The notes under the pieces were generated by a model. It was not told the origin of the DNA. It did not search any database and worked only from the letters and a program-made list of their open reading frames with translations. Positions 1 through 7,709 of a stretch of DNA of 17,471 nt are shown in pieces. The DNA comes from JAZGBC01 sp036444495 (GTDB taxonomy: Bacteria > Pseudomonadota > Alphaproteobacteria > Kiloniellales > J153): NCBI GenBank assembly GCA_036444495.1, contig JAZGBC010000209.1, positions 1-17,471 of the forward strand, written 5' to 3'. Made by a program: the position numbers and the translations under genes. Position 1 is the first letter of the stretch; every line of letters starts with the position of its first letter.

Positions 1-728
1 CCGGCGCCGTGGCGCTGGTGGCCGGGGCGAGCGCGGGGATCGGGGCGGCGACCGCGTCAGCGCTGGCAGAGAAGGGCGCGCGGGTGATCTGTGCCAGCCG
101 CGACAAGGCGCGCCTGGACGCGCTGGCGGCGCGTTTGGGCGGAGGCGCCCATGCCCTGGAGCTGGACGTGACGGACCCGGCCGCCACCGCGGGCCTCCTG
201 GGGAGCCTGCCCCAGGAGCTACGGGAGATCGACATCCTGATCGCCTGCGCCGGGCATGACGTAGGCGGGCGGCGGCGCTTCGACCTGGGCGACGTGGAGG
301 AGTGGGCCCGTATCGTGGAGACCAACGTGACCGGCATGATCCGGGTCTGCCACGCGGTCATCCCGGGCATGCTGGAGCGCAACCGCGGCCATGTGGTGAC
401 CCTGGGCTCGATCGCGGGCCTGCGTACCTTTCCGGGCGGCTCGATCTATGCGGCGACCAAGTTCGCGGTACGCGCCTTCACCGACGCGCTGCGCAAGGAC
501 TACAAGGACACGGCCCTGCGCATGACCGAGATCCTGCCCGGGCTGACCCGCACCGAGTTCGCCGGGCGGCGTTTTCACGGGGACGACGCCAAGGGTAAGG
601 CCTTCTACGACGGTTTTCCGGAGACGATCGAAGCCGAGGACATCGCCCGCGCCATCGTCTATGCGCTGGAGCAGCCGCCGCATGTGACGGTCGCCCAGAT
701 GGTCGTCGTGCCCACGCACGAGGCGTGA
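1..728 (+). CDS. Short-chain dehydrogenase/reductase (SDR), 5'-truncated by the window
   Basis: Cytoplasmic NAD(P)-dependent oxidoreductase of the classical SDR family, closest in feel to YdfG-like hydroxy-acid or serine dehydrogenases; the substrate cannot be told from sequence. Numbering from the GTG at position 9, a Rossmann glycine motif (GASAGIG, residues 6-12) is followed by LDVTD (52-56), the conserved Asn106 (NVTG), Ser134 and the catalytic pair Tyr147/Lys151 (YAATK). The reading frame is open to base 1 and the residues before the GTG (Gly-Ala) continue the usual first beta strand, so the true start probably lies left of the window. Two usually conserved spots differ: Thr of TGxxxGIG is Ala, and the NNAG motif reads ACAG. 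The C-terminus (VVVPTHEA) resembles the YdfG group. The family call is safe; the substrate is not. Confidence 0.9.
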   Translation, partial: GAVALVAGASAGIGAATASALAEKGARVICASRDKARLDALAARLGGGAHALELDVTDPAATAGLLGSLPQELREIDILIACAGHDVGGRRRFDLGDVEEWARIVETNVTGMIRVCHAVIPGMLERNRGHVVTLGSIAGLRTFPGGSIYAATKFAVRAFTDALRKDYKDTALRMTEILPGLTRTEFAGRRFHGDDAKGKAFYDGFPETIEAEDIARAIVYALEQPPHVTVAQMVVVPTHEA

Positions 729-775
729 GGGCTGTGGCGATACTTGCCGGTGGGGGGGCATGCACGCGATCCAGT

Positions 776-801
776 CGCTGAACCGCGGGTGGTTCGCAGC
801 G
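776..801 (+). terminator. Hairpin downstream of the SDR gene (weak terminator candidate)
   Basis: The arms CGCTG (776-780) and CAGCG (797-801) pair, then AACC (781-784) pairs with GGTT (791-794) around a six-base loop, leaving a CG bulge on the right. It sits 47 bases after the dehydrogenase stop. No T-run follows, so if it ends transcription it is not a canonical intrinsic terminator. Confidence 0.3.
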
Positions 802-846
802 CGACACTCCCCCTAGTACCGGCCTATCGCATTTTCGTGATACGGG

Positions 847-905
847 CCTCGCCCTTCGACAAGCTCAGGGTGAGGCCCTCATGCTGAGCCCGTCGAAGTA
901 TGAGG
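847..905. repeat. REP-like imperfect palindrome
   Basis: A 29-base left arm (847-875, containing TTCGACAAGCTCAGG) is followed by an imperfect inverted copy (877-905, containing CTGAGCCCGTCGAA), separated by one base. Both arms begin CCTC and end in GAGG. From memory, the core TTCGACAAGCTCAG is a very common intergenic repeat of proteobacterial genomes, but the copy number in this genome cannot be judged from one window. Confidence 0.7.
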
Positions 906-981
906 GCCGGAGGCTGGACCCAAGCAGTTCGCTACAAAACATTGATTCTAGGTTGAAATTCCCACGGCCTGATCAGCCCGG

Positions 982-997
982 TTAGTAATTTAGTAAT
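982..997. repeat. Perfect 8-bp tandem duplication in AT-rich upstream region
   Basis: TTAGTAAT occurs twice back to back (982-989, 990-997) at the head of an AT-rich run that extends to about 1018, in an otherwise GC-rich window. It lies about 170 bases before the kinase start and may be part of its promoter or a protein-binding site; that role is inferred from position only. Confidence 0.4.
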
Positions 998-1120
998 TGT
1001 TTACGAATATTAATTTTTCCCCAGATGGTGTAAATCCGCGCAGCCCCCACGCTTCGCGGACGGCGTGTGGGTTCTCGTGCGGCTAGGTTCCGGACTAGCG
1101 CCGTAACCTGGATATCCGTC

Positions 1121-1168
1121 ATGAGCGTGGCTACCGGCCGGTACAGAGCGCCTCCGCAAGGACGGTGA
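1121..1168 (+). CDS. Possible 15-codon leader ORF overlapping the kinase start
   Basis: ATG at 1121 opens a 15-codon frame (MSVATGRYRAPPQGR) whose TGA stop (1166-1168) overlaps the GTG start of the histidine kinase (1165-1167) in the arrangement GTGA. The kinase has only a poorly spaced purine run (AAGGA, 1158-1162, two bases from the GTG), so coupling to an upstream translated frame would help its initiation. The ribosome-binding site of the small ORF itself is weak. It could be chance, since the frame is short. Confidence 0.25.
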   Translation: MSVATGRYRAPPQGR

Positions 1169-4100
1169 GGAATTGTAAGGCTTTGAAAGGGACGATCTCC
1201 CGTATCCGCTCGTTCGTGACCCGCCGGTCCGGATTCGGCTCGGCCAAGCGCTGGACTTTTGATCTTGTCCAAGGCCGCGCGATCCAGCCTGGGATCCTTT
1301 CCGCCGCGGCCATACTCGCCGCAATTATTTTCGTCGCCGATCTCTTTCTCCCGCTTGGCGTGGCGGGCGGCGTGCCCTATGTCGCCGTGGTCCTCCTCGC
1401 CTGGTGGTCGCCCGGGTTACGCAACATCTTTTGGCTGGCTGGCTTAGGTTCGCTTCTCACGCTTGCCGGCTACCTTCTTTCGCCGGAGGGCGGGGTTCAC
1501 TGGATGGTCTTGGTCAACCGGTCCCTCGCCCTTTTCGCGATTTGGGTCACGGCGCTTCTGCTGGCCAGGGCCAAGCGGGCGGAAAACGCGCTGCGCGCCG
1601 CGCACAGCGGATTGAAGCAGGAATCCGAAGCCCGCATCCACGGCATCATGGAAAACGTCGTGGAAGCCCTCATCACCATCGATGAGGAAGGAACGATCGA
1701 AACCGTCAATCCCGCCACCTGGCGAATCTTTGGATACAGCGAAGAGGAGCTGATCGGCCGCAACGTCACGATGTTGATGGAGCCGGACGAGGGCGGCAAT
1801 CATAACCAGTACCTGCAATCCTATATGGCCACGGGCCGCAGCAAGATCCTGGGGGTCGGCCCGCGCGAGGTCGCAGGCCGCCGTAAGGACGGCTCGACGC
1901 TGCCGCTCGAATTGACGATCGGCGAGATGTGGCTCGGGGATCGGCGTGTATTTATCGGCAGCCTGCGGGACCTCACCGTGCGCAAGGAGGCGGAAGCGGC
2001 GCGGAGGCAAGCCGATGAACAACTTCGCCTGGTGATGAACAACCTTCCCGCGCTCATCTCCTACGTTGACAGCGACCAACACCTCCAGATCGCCAACAGG
2101 CTTTACGAGACCTGGTACCGCCTGCCCCGCGAACGGATCCTCGGTCGCCGTATCCGGGAGATTTTTGGCGCGGTGCGGTACGAAGAGATCCGAGAGCACG
2201 TCGAAGCGGCCCTTTCCGGCAAACGGGTGCGCTACGAATCCTCCGTCTCGTTCCCGGATGGCGAATCCCGGATAATTTCCGTCAACTTCGTTCCGCACAT
2301 CGGGCCAGACGGGGAAGTCAAAGGCTTCTTCGCCCTCGTCGTCGACATCACGGAGAAGGAGCGCGCCGAAGCGGCGCTGCGGGAAAGCGAGGCGCGCCTA
2401 AGCGTGATCATCGACAACTCGCCGTCGGTGATCTCGCTCAAGGACGCGGACGGGCGCTATCTGCTCGTGAACAAGCAGCATATGGAACTCCATCCGGAGC
2501 TCGGCGAAGACATCAAGGGCAAATTGCCGGAGGATGTCCTGCCCAGGGAGATGGCGGAACAGGCGCAAGCGGATGATCGGGAGGTCCTGCGCACCGGCAA
2601 GGTCATGAGCCGGGAATACGAGATACCCGCCGGAGGTGAGATGACCGTGCGCCTGGTGGTGAAGTTCCCCATTCCCGGGCCGGACGGCGATATCGTGGGC
2701 GTGGGCTCCATTTCCAGCGATATCACCCAGATCAAGGAGGCGGAGAGGGTCCTGCGGGAGGCGCACGACGATCTCGAACGGCGGGTCAAGGAGCGCACCG
2801 CTGAATTGGAGCGGGAGAACGCCGAACGCAGGCGCGCCGAGGCCGCCCTCATCGAAAGCGAAAAGCGTTTCCGGGACTTCGCCGAGACCGCCTCTGACTG
2901 GTTCTGGGAGATGGACGAGGATTTGCGGTTCTCCTACTTCTCCGGCCGGAATTTAGAGGTCACGGGATACAAGCCCGACGATCTCATCGGTAAGAGACGC
3001 GATGAACTGTCGAAGGGGGGCATCGAGGACGAGCATTGGCGTCAGCATTTCGCCGATCTTGAAGCGCACCGGCCATTCCATGATTTCCGCTATGAGCTCA
3101 TATCCGGTGACGGATCCAAGGTCCATATCAGCATCAGCGGCGAGCCGCTTTTCGGCGACGACGGTAGTTTCAAGGGTTACCGCGGCACCGGTACCGACAT
3201 CACCGCCCAAGTGAAGGCCGAGGAGGCGCTGCGCAAAAGCGAAGCGAGCCTCGCCAACGCCCAGCGTATAGCGGGGGTTGGCAATTGGGAGTGGAATCTC
3301 GCGACCGACCAGGTCTACCGGTCCGCCGAAATGTACCTGTTATTGGGGATGACGGAGGGAGAACTGAACACTTCTCACGAAGCATTTCTCCAGCGGGTTC
3401 ATCCCGGCGACCGGGAGGCCGTCGACAAGGTGATTGAGGCGCTGCCCAAGAACAAGCAGCCGTTCAGCCTGGAATACCGAATCCTTTTGCCGGATGGTAC
3501 CGTACGGGTTCTGCATGAGCAGGGTGAAGTTAGCCTGGACGAGGCCGGCAAACCGATCCTTGTTGCCGGGACGACCCAGGACATCACCGAACGCAAGCGG
3601 GCCGAAGAAGCCCTTTCCTTAGCCAAGGAGGAAGCGGAGGTCGCCAACCGCACGAAATCGGAGTTCCTGGCCAATATGAGCCACGAACTGCGCACCCCGC
3701 TCAACGCCATCATCGGGTTCGCGGAGATCATCCGGAACGAGCTTTTCGGTACGCTCGAAATCCGAAAATACCATGACTACGCCAAGGACATTCACGACTC
3801 CGGTCAACATCTGCTCGAGCTCATCAACGACATCCTCGATTTGTCGAAGATCGAAACCGGTAACGTCGAGCTGCACGAGGAAACCATCGAGTTGTCCAAG
3901 GCAATCGACTCTTGCCTTAGGCTGACGATCGAGCGGGCCGGCGCGGCCCAAGTCGAACTGGACACGGATATACCGGATTATGGGCTACCGGACCTGCGGG
4001 CTGACAGGCGCATGTTCAAACAGATTTTGGTGAACCTTCTTTCCAATGCCGTCAAATTCACGCCGCCGGGCGGCCGGGTTACCGTCAGCGTCAGGCATGT

Positions 4101-4401
4101 TCCGGAAGATGGCCATGTCATTCGGGTCGCCGATACGGGGATAGGCATTGCACCGGAGGACGTGCCTCGGGCGCTCGCCCGGTTTGGTCAGGTGGGCGCT
4201 GATCGTGGGCGCAAAGCCGAGGGCACTGGGCTCGGATTGCCGCTTACCATGTCGCTGGTCGAGCTCCATGGCGGAACCTTCGACCTGGAAAGCCAGGTAG
4301 GGGTCGGGACCACGGTGACGGTGCGATTCCCAGCGGAACGGACCGTACGATTCATCGAAGAGAGTGGTACCGGTGAAGCGGCTTCCGGCGGGTCGCCGTA
4401 A
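1165..4401 (+). CDS. Membrane-bound multi-PAS sensor histidine kinase with a FixL-like heme-PAS candidate
   Basis: Inner-membrane sensor kinase of 1078 residues that would autophosphorylate on His840 and pass phosphate to an unidentified response regulator. Four hydrophobic segments (about 42-62, 66-82, 87-105, 113-134) are followed by five PAS domains (about 157-272, 284-396, 408-522, 566-681, 690-808), with a charged probable coiled coil at 524-565 between the third and fourth. The kinase core has H-box NMSHELRTPLN, N-box Asn961, G1 DTGIGI (990-995) and G2 GTGLGL (1020-1025). It has no receiver domain. PAS1 aligns without gaps to FixL around the heme pocket: His213 falls on the FixL proximal histidine, while the oxygen-sensing arginine position is Pro233. 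The start is GTG with a weak ribosome-binding site; an in-frame TAG at 1096 limits upstream extension and TTG at 1183 is an alternative. The kinase call is firm; the signal is unknown. Confidence 0.95.
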   Translation: MRNCKALKGTISRIRSFVTRRSGFGSAKRWTFDLVQGRAIQPGILSAAAILAAIIFVADLFLPLGVAGGVPYVAVVLLAWWSPGLRNIFWLAGLGSLLTLAGYLLSPEGGVHWMVLVNRSLALFAIWVTALLLARAKRAENALRAAHSGLKQESEARIHGIMENVVEALITIDEEGTIETVNPATWRIFGYSEEELIGRNVTMLMEPDEGGNHNQYLQSYMATGRSKILGVGPREVAGRRKDGSTLPLELTIGEMWLGDRRVFIGSLRDLTVRKEAEAARRQADEQLRLVMNNLPALISYVDSDQHLQIANRLYETWYRLPRERILGRRIREIFGAVRYEEIREHVEAALSGKRVRYESSVSFPDGESRIISVNFVPHIGPDGEVKGFFALVVDITEKERAEAALRESEARLSVIIDNSPSVISLKDADGRYLLVNKQHMELHPELGEDIKGKLPEDVLPREMAEQAQADDREVLRTGKVMSREYEIPAGGEMTVRLVVKFPIPGPDGDIVGVGSISSDITQIKEAERVLREAHDDLERRVKERTAELERENAERRRAEAALIESEKRFRDFAETASDWFWEMDEDLRFSYFSGRNLEVTGYKPDDLIGKRRDELSKGGIEDEHWRQHFADLEAHRPFHDFRYELISGDGSKVHISISGEPLFGDDGSFKGYRGTGTDITAQVKAEEALRKSEASLANAQRIAGVGNWEWNLATDQVYRSAEMYLLLGMTEGELNTSHEAFLQRVHPGDREAVDKVIEALPKNKQPFSLEYRILLPDGTVRVLHEQGEVSLDEAGKPILVAGTTQDITERKRAEEALSLAKEEAEVANRTKSEFLANMSHELRTPLNAIIGFAEIIRNELFGTLEIRKYHDYAKDIHDSGQHLLELINDILDLSKIETGNVELHEETIELSKAIDSCLRLTIERAGAAQVELDTDIPDYGLPDLRADRRMFKQILVNLLSNAVKFTPPGGRVTVSVRHVPEDGHVIRVADTGIGIAPEDVPRALARFGQVGADRGRKAEGTGLGLPLTMSLVELHGGTFDLESQVGVGTTVTVRFPAERTVRFIEESGTGEAASGGSP

Positions 4402-4460
4402 TCCACCGCGCCTGTGGCTGGCGCCACGCCAATCACCCATTCCGTTGCTGGTCTGGCAAG

Positions 4461-4509
4461 CCGCATTTGGTTAAGCTTCCAACGCCGTGGCCGGGCTTGG
4501 CAAATGCGG
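4461..4509 (+). promoter_or_regulatory. Inverted repeat in the leader of the persulfide dioxygenase gene
   Basis: CCGCATTTG (4461-4469) is perfectly repeated in inverted orientation as CAAATGCGG (4501-4509). The 31-base interval includes TTGG and CCAA, which can pair around TTAAGCTT. The right arm ends six bases before the Shine-Dalgarno sequence, so it could be an mRNA stem-loop affecting translation, a two-site operator, or part of the terminator region of the upstream kinase gene. No T-run follows. Confidence 0.4.
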
Positions 4510-4514
4510 TCTTC

Positions 4515-4521
4515 GGGGAGG
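4515..4521 (+). promoter_or_regulatory. Ribosome binding site fixing the persulfide dioxygenase start
   Basis: GGGGAGG lies five bases before ATG 4527. The frame is open further upstream to a TTG at 4467, but the added residues do not look like the family, whereas MIFRQLFE at 4527 is the usual N-terminus. Confidence 0.8.
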
Positions 4522-4526
4522 CTCCA

Positions 4527-5576
4527 ATGATCTTCCGCCAGTTGTTCGAAAGCGTTTCCAGCACCTATACCTACCTCATCGGCAGCCGCCCCGGCGGCGA
4601 GGCGCTGATCATCGACCCTGTGCTGGAGAAGGTGGACCGCTACATCCAACTGCTGGAGGAGCTGGACCTGAAACTGGTCAAGGCGCTGGATACCCACGTG
4701 CATGCCGATCACATCACCGGGCTGGGTGCGCTGCGCGACCGCACGCGCTGTATCACCGTGATGGGGCAGGAGGCCAAGGTCGACGTGGTCTCGCAGCGCG
4801 TGGGCGACGGCGACCGGATCGAGATCGAGGGGATCGGCCTCACGGCGCTCTATACCCCGGGCCACACCGACGATTCCTATAGCTTCCTCATGGGCGATAG
4901 GGTCTTCACCGGCGATGCACTGTTCATTCGCGGCACGGGGCGCACCGACTTCCAGCACGGCGACCCCTACGCGGCCTACGATTCGCTGTTCAACAAGCTC
5001 CTGACACTGCCCGATGAGACGCTGGTCTACCCCGGGCACGACTACAAGGGCGACACGGTCTCCACCATCGGCGAGGAGAGGGCCTTCAACCCGCGCCTGC
5101 AGGTGGCCTCGGCCGAGGAATACGCCCAGATCATGAACAACCTGAACCTGCCCGACCCGAAGCAGATGGACGTGGCCGTGCCGGTCAACCTGCGCCAGGG
5201 CCTGTCGCAGGACGAGATAGAGGCGCGCGGCTGGTCGCTGACGGCCGGGGAGGCCAAGGGCTTGATTGGGCAGACGGACCTCGTGCTCGTGGACCTGCGC
5301 GACAAATCCGAGCGCGAGCGCCACGGCGAGATCGCGGGCTCGGTGCATGCGCCCTATCCGGAGTTGGACGCGAACCTCGGCCCTAGCGGCCTGTTGCACG
5401 AGTTGGCCACCGCCACCGGCAAGCGCCTGGTCTTCTACTGCGCCTACGGCGAGCGCTCGGCCATGGCGGTGGAGGCGGCGCAGGAGGTCGGGCTGACCAA
5501 CGCTTGCCACATCAAGGGCGGCTTGGATGCCTGGAAAAAGGCCGGCGCGCCACTCGAGGGCGCGGTCGCCGGGTAG
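4527..5576 (+). CDS. ETHE1-type persulfide dioxygenase fused to a rhodanese domain
   Basis: Cytoplasmic sulfur-oxidising enzyme of 349 residues. By family, the N-terminal metallo-beta-lactamase fold uses one iron to oxidise glutathione persulfide to sulfite, and the C-terminal rhodanese transfers sulfane sulfur to or from a thiol. Visible residues are THVHADH (56-62), His113 (PGHT), Asp130 (TGD) and His171 (PGHD). The ETHE1 iron ligands correspond to His57, His113 and Asp130. The rhodanese part (about 235-345) carries the active-site loop CAYGERS with Cys305. The N-terminus MIFRQLFE and the tight iron-site motif separate it from glyoxalase II and beta-lactamases. The layout matches known single-rhodanese fusions rather than the longer CstB type with two rhodanese domains. 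It starts 125 bases after the multi-PAS kinase on the same strand; a shared transcript is possible but unproven. Confidence 0.92.
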   Translation: MIFRQLFESVSSTYTYLIGSRPGGEALIIDPVLEKVDRYIQLLEELDLKLVKALDTHVHADHITGLGALRDRTRCITVMGQEAKVDVVSQRVGDGDRIEIEGIGLTALYTPGHTDDSYSFLMGDRVFTGDALFIRGTGRTDFQHGDPYAAYDSLFNKLLTLPDETLVYPGHDYKGDTVSTIGEERAFNPRLQVASAEEYAQIMNNLNLPDPKQMDVAVPVNLRQGLSQDEIEARGWSLTAGEAKGLIGQTDLVLVDLRDKSERERHGEIAGSVHAPYPELDANLGPSGLLHELATATGKRLVFYCAYGERSAMAVEAAQEVGLTNACHIKGGLDAWKKAGAPLEGAVAG

Positions 5577-5592
5577 TGTAAAGGTAGCTCGG

Positions 5593-5610
5593 GGCGCAAC
5601 TCCAAGCGCC
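5593..5610. terminator. Short hairpin between convergent genes
   Basis: GGCGC (5593-5597) and GCGCC (5606-5610) pair around an eight-base loop in the 37-base gap between the dioxygenase stop and the end of the convergent ABC ATPase gene. It has only five base pairs and no T-run on either side, so a role as a bidirectional terminator is a weak guess from position. Confidence 0.2.
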
Positions 5611-5613
5611 GCG

Positions 5614-6690
5614 TCAATCCACCGAGACGGCGTTGTTTTGAGCCACCACCCGTTCCCCCACCCTAATCCGCCCTTCCTCGATACCGTGGCAGGCGACCTG
5701 CCGGTCTGCGGTGCGGATCGAGACCGGCGCCTCCGTGCGGCAGCGCTCGTCGGCGTGCGGGCAACGCGGGTGAAAGGCGCAGCCCGGCGGCGGGTCGATG
5801 GGGTCGGGCACCTCGCCGGCCACCGGCGTGCGCGCCCGCCCGGTCATGTCCAGATCGGGAATGGCGTCCAGCAGCATGCGCGTATAGGGGTGCCGGGGCG
5901 CGCGGAACAACTCCTCGACCGCGCCCTGCTCCACCAGGCGCCCCAGGTACATGACCCCCACTTCGTCGGCGAAGTTGTAGACCACGGCCAGATCGTGGGA
6001 GATCAGCAGGTAGGTCAGGCCGAGCTCGGCCTGCAGATCGGTCATGAGGTTGAGGATCTGCGCCTGCACCGAGACGTCGAGCGCCGAGGTGGGCTCGTCG
6101 CAGACCAGGAACTCCGGGTTGCTGGCGAGCGCGCGCGCGATGGAGATGCGCTGGCGCTGCCCGCCGGAGAACTCGTGCGGGAACTTCTCTCCGTCCTTGG
6201 GCGCCATACCCACGTGGCGCAGCAGCTCGTCAACCCGGGCGCGGATCGCCTTGCGGTCGCTCATCAGGCGGTGTGCCACGATGGGCTCGGCGATGATATT
6301 GGCGATGCGCCAGCGCGGGTTGAGGCTGGCGTAGGGGTCCTGGAAGATCATCTGCAGGCGGCGGCGCAGGGGCATGATTTCATGCCGGGACTTCAGCGCC
6401 GCCATGTCGACCCCGTCGAACAGGATCGCGCCGGCGCTCGGCCGGTAGAGCCCGACGATGCAGCGAGCGACCGTCGACTTGCCGCAGCCCGATTCGCCCA
6501 CGAGCGCGAAGGTCCTGCCCCGGGGGATGTCGAAGGAGATGCCGTCCACGGCCTTGAGGACCAGGCGCTCCTCGCGCTCCAGCACGCGGTTGAGCAGGGG
6601 CTTGGATACGTCGAAATAGCGCGCCAGCTTCTGCACGGAGACGAGCGGCGCCCCGGCCTCGGGGGACTGCCGGAGGGCGGCCTCAGACAT
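5614..6690 (-). CDS. Oligopeptide/dipeptide/nickel-type ABC transporter ATP-binding protein (DppF/OppF-like)
   Basis: Cytoplasmic ATPase subunit (358 residues) that would power import of peptides or a related substrate with a second ATPase and two permeases. It shows Walker A GESGCGKS (65-72), Q-loop Gln117, signature SGGQ (175-178), Walker B LVCDE (195-199) and switch His232. The C-terminal extension typical of this family is complete, with Cys304, Cys310, Cys317 and Cys334 (GCAFHPRC...C...ACH). In homologous DppD/DppF-type subunits a cysteine cluster of this kind has been described as holding an iron-sulfur cluster. The ATG at 6688-6690 overlaps the end of the upstream partner by eight bases (ATGTCTGA), a sign of translational coupling. 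No permease or solute-binding gene is adjacent, so the substrate cannot be inferred. Confidence 0.93.
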   Translation of the reverse strand: MSEAALRQSPEAGAPLVSVQKLARYFDVSKPLLNRVLEREERLVLKAVDGISFDIPRGRTFALVGESGCGKSTVARCIVGLYRPSAGAILFDGVDMAALKSRHEIMPLRRRLQMIFQDPYASLNPRWRIANIIAEPIVAHRLMSDRKAIRARVDELLRHVGMAPKDGEKFPHEFSGGQRQRISIARALASNPEFLVCDEPTSALDVSVQAQILNLMTDLQAELGLTYLLISHDLAVVYNFADEVGVMYLGRLVEQGAVEELFRAPRHPYTRMLLDAIPDLDMTGRARTPVAGEVPDPIDPPPGCAFHPRCPHADERCRTEAPVSIRTADRQVACHGIEEGRIRVGERVVAQNNAVSVD

Positions 6691-7666
6691 GGGCCGGCGC
6701 CTTATCGCCGTAGAGCCAGCAGGCGGCCCGCGAGTCCTCGACCGCGGCGAGTTCGGGCCGCTCCACCCGGCAGCGCTCCAGCACCTTGGGACAGCGCGGG
6801 TTGAAGGCGCAGCCCGTTGGTATGTCGGTCAGGCGCGGCATGGCGCCCTCTATCTGGACCAGGCGTTCCGTCCGGTGGCTGGTCGAGGGGATCGAGCCCA
6901 TGAGCCCCACGGTATAGGGGTGCTTGGGGTGCTTGATCACCTGATCCACCGGCCCGATCTCGGCGATGCGGCCGGCGTACATGACGGCCACCCGATCCGT
7001 GGTCTCGGCAATCACGCCCATGTCGTGGGTGACCAGCATGACCGCGGCCCCGTGCTCGCGGCTGAGCTGCTTCAAGAGCGAGATGATCTGTGCCTGGACC
7101 GAGACGTCGAGGGCGGTCGTGGGCTCGTCGGCGATGATCAGGCGCGGCTTGGCGCAGAGCGCCAGCGCGATGACCACCCGCTGACGCATGCCGCCCGAGA
7201 ACTGGTGCGGATAGGCGTCGATGCGCCGTTCGGCCGCCGGGATGCCCACCTCCTCCAGGAGCTCGATGGCGCGCCGATGGGCCTGGGCCGCGCTCAACTT
7301 CGTGTGGGTCTGGATGGTCTCGATGAGCTGCCGGCCGATGGTGTAAAGCGGGTTCAGGCTGGTCAGCGGGTCCTGGAAGATGGCGCCGATCTTCTTGCCG
7401 CGGATGCGTCGCATTTCCTCGTAAGACAGGTTATCGATGCGCCGCCCCTCCAGCGTGATCCGCCCCCCAGCCACCCGCCCCGGTGGGTCGAGCAACCCGA
7501 TGATCGACATGCCCGTGATCGACTTGCCGGCACCCGATTCGCCGACCACCCCCAGGATCTCGCCCTCGGCGATCTCGAAGGAGATATCGTCGATGGCGAG
7601 CAGCGTCCCGTGGCGTGTGGGAAACTCGATCCGCAGATTCTCGATCTTCAGAAGCGGTCCGGCCAT
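6683..7666 (-). CDS. Oligopeptide/dipeptide/nickel-type ABC transporter ATP-binding protein (DppD/OppD-like)
   Basis: First gene of an overlapping ATPase pair; 327 residues from ATG 7666. It shows Walker A GESGAGKS (42-49), a Q-loop (FQDP), signature SGGM (157-160, the Met variant usual in DppD/OppD), Walker B LIIADE (176-181), switch His214 and the family C-terminal cysteines Cys286, Cys292, Cys299 and Cys316. With the DppF-like neighbour it forms the usual heterodimer of nucleotide-binding subunits. The start is uncertain: the frame continues ten codons up to a TTG at 7694-7696, and neither start has a good Shine-Dalgarno sequence. I prefer the ATG because MAGPLLKIENL fits the family N-terminus. 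The gene begins only about 40 bases from a composite inverted-repeat element, and the expected permease genes upstream are absent. Confidence 0.92.
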   Translation of the reverse strand: MAGPLLKIENLRIEFPTRHGTLLAIDDISFEIAEGEILGVVGESGAGKSITGMSIIGLLDPPGRVAGGRITLEGRRIDNLSYEEMRRIRGKKIGAIFQDPLTSLNPLYTIGRQLIETIQTHTKLSAAQAHRRAIELLEEVGIPAAERRIDAYPHQFSGGMRQRVVIALALCAKPRLIIADEPTTALDVSVQAQIISLLKQLSREHGAAVMLVTHDMGVIAETTDRVAVMYAGRIAEIGPVDQVIKHPKHPYTVGLMGSIPSTSHRTERLVQIEGAMPRLTDIPTGCAFNPRCPKVLERCRVERPELAAVEDSRAACWLYGDKAPAHV

Positions 7667-7709
7667 GCGGTTCTTGGTTTGGTTATTCTTCGCCAACCCC
7701 GTTCGGCCC

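Larger units (their letters stand above)
729..1164. other. Intergenic region with palindromes and AT-rich upstream region of the kinase gene
   Basis: There is no convincing long coding sequence in these 436 bases. They hold, in order, a bulged hairpin shortly after the dehydrogenase stop (776-801), a REP-like palindrome (847-905), an AT-rich segment with an 8-bp tandem duplication (982-997) inside a run extending to about 1018, and a 15-codon ORF ending on the kinase start (1121-1168). The AT-rich segment is the likeliest place for the kinase promoter, but no pair of boxes matches the sigma70 consensus well. Confidence 0.6.

Noticed and set aside
982..1324. Overlapping minus-strand frames upstream of and into the multi-PAS kinase gene
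   Set aside because: They have no domains, no good ribosome sites and overlap the kinase N-terminus, which has clear membrane segments.
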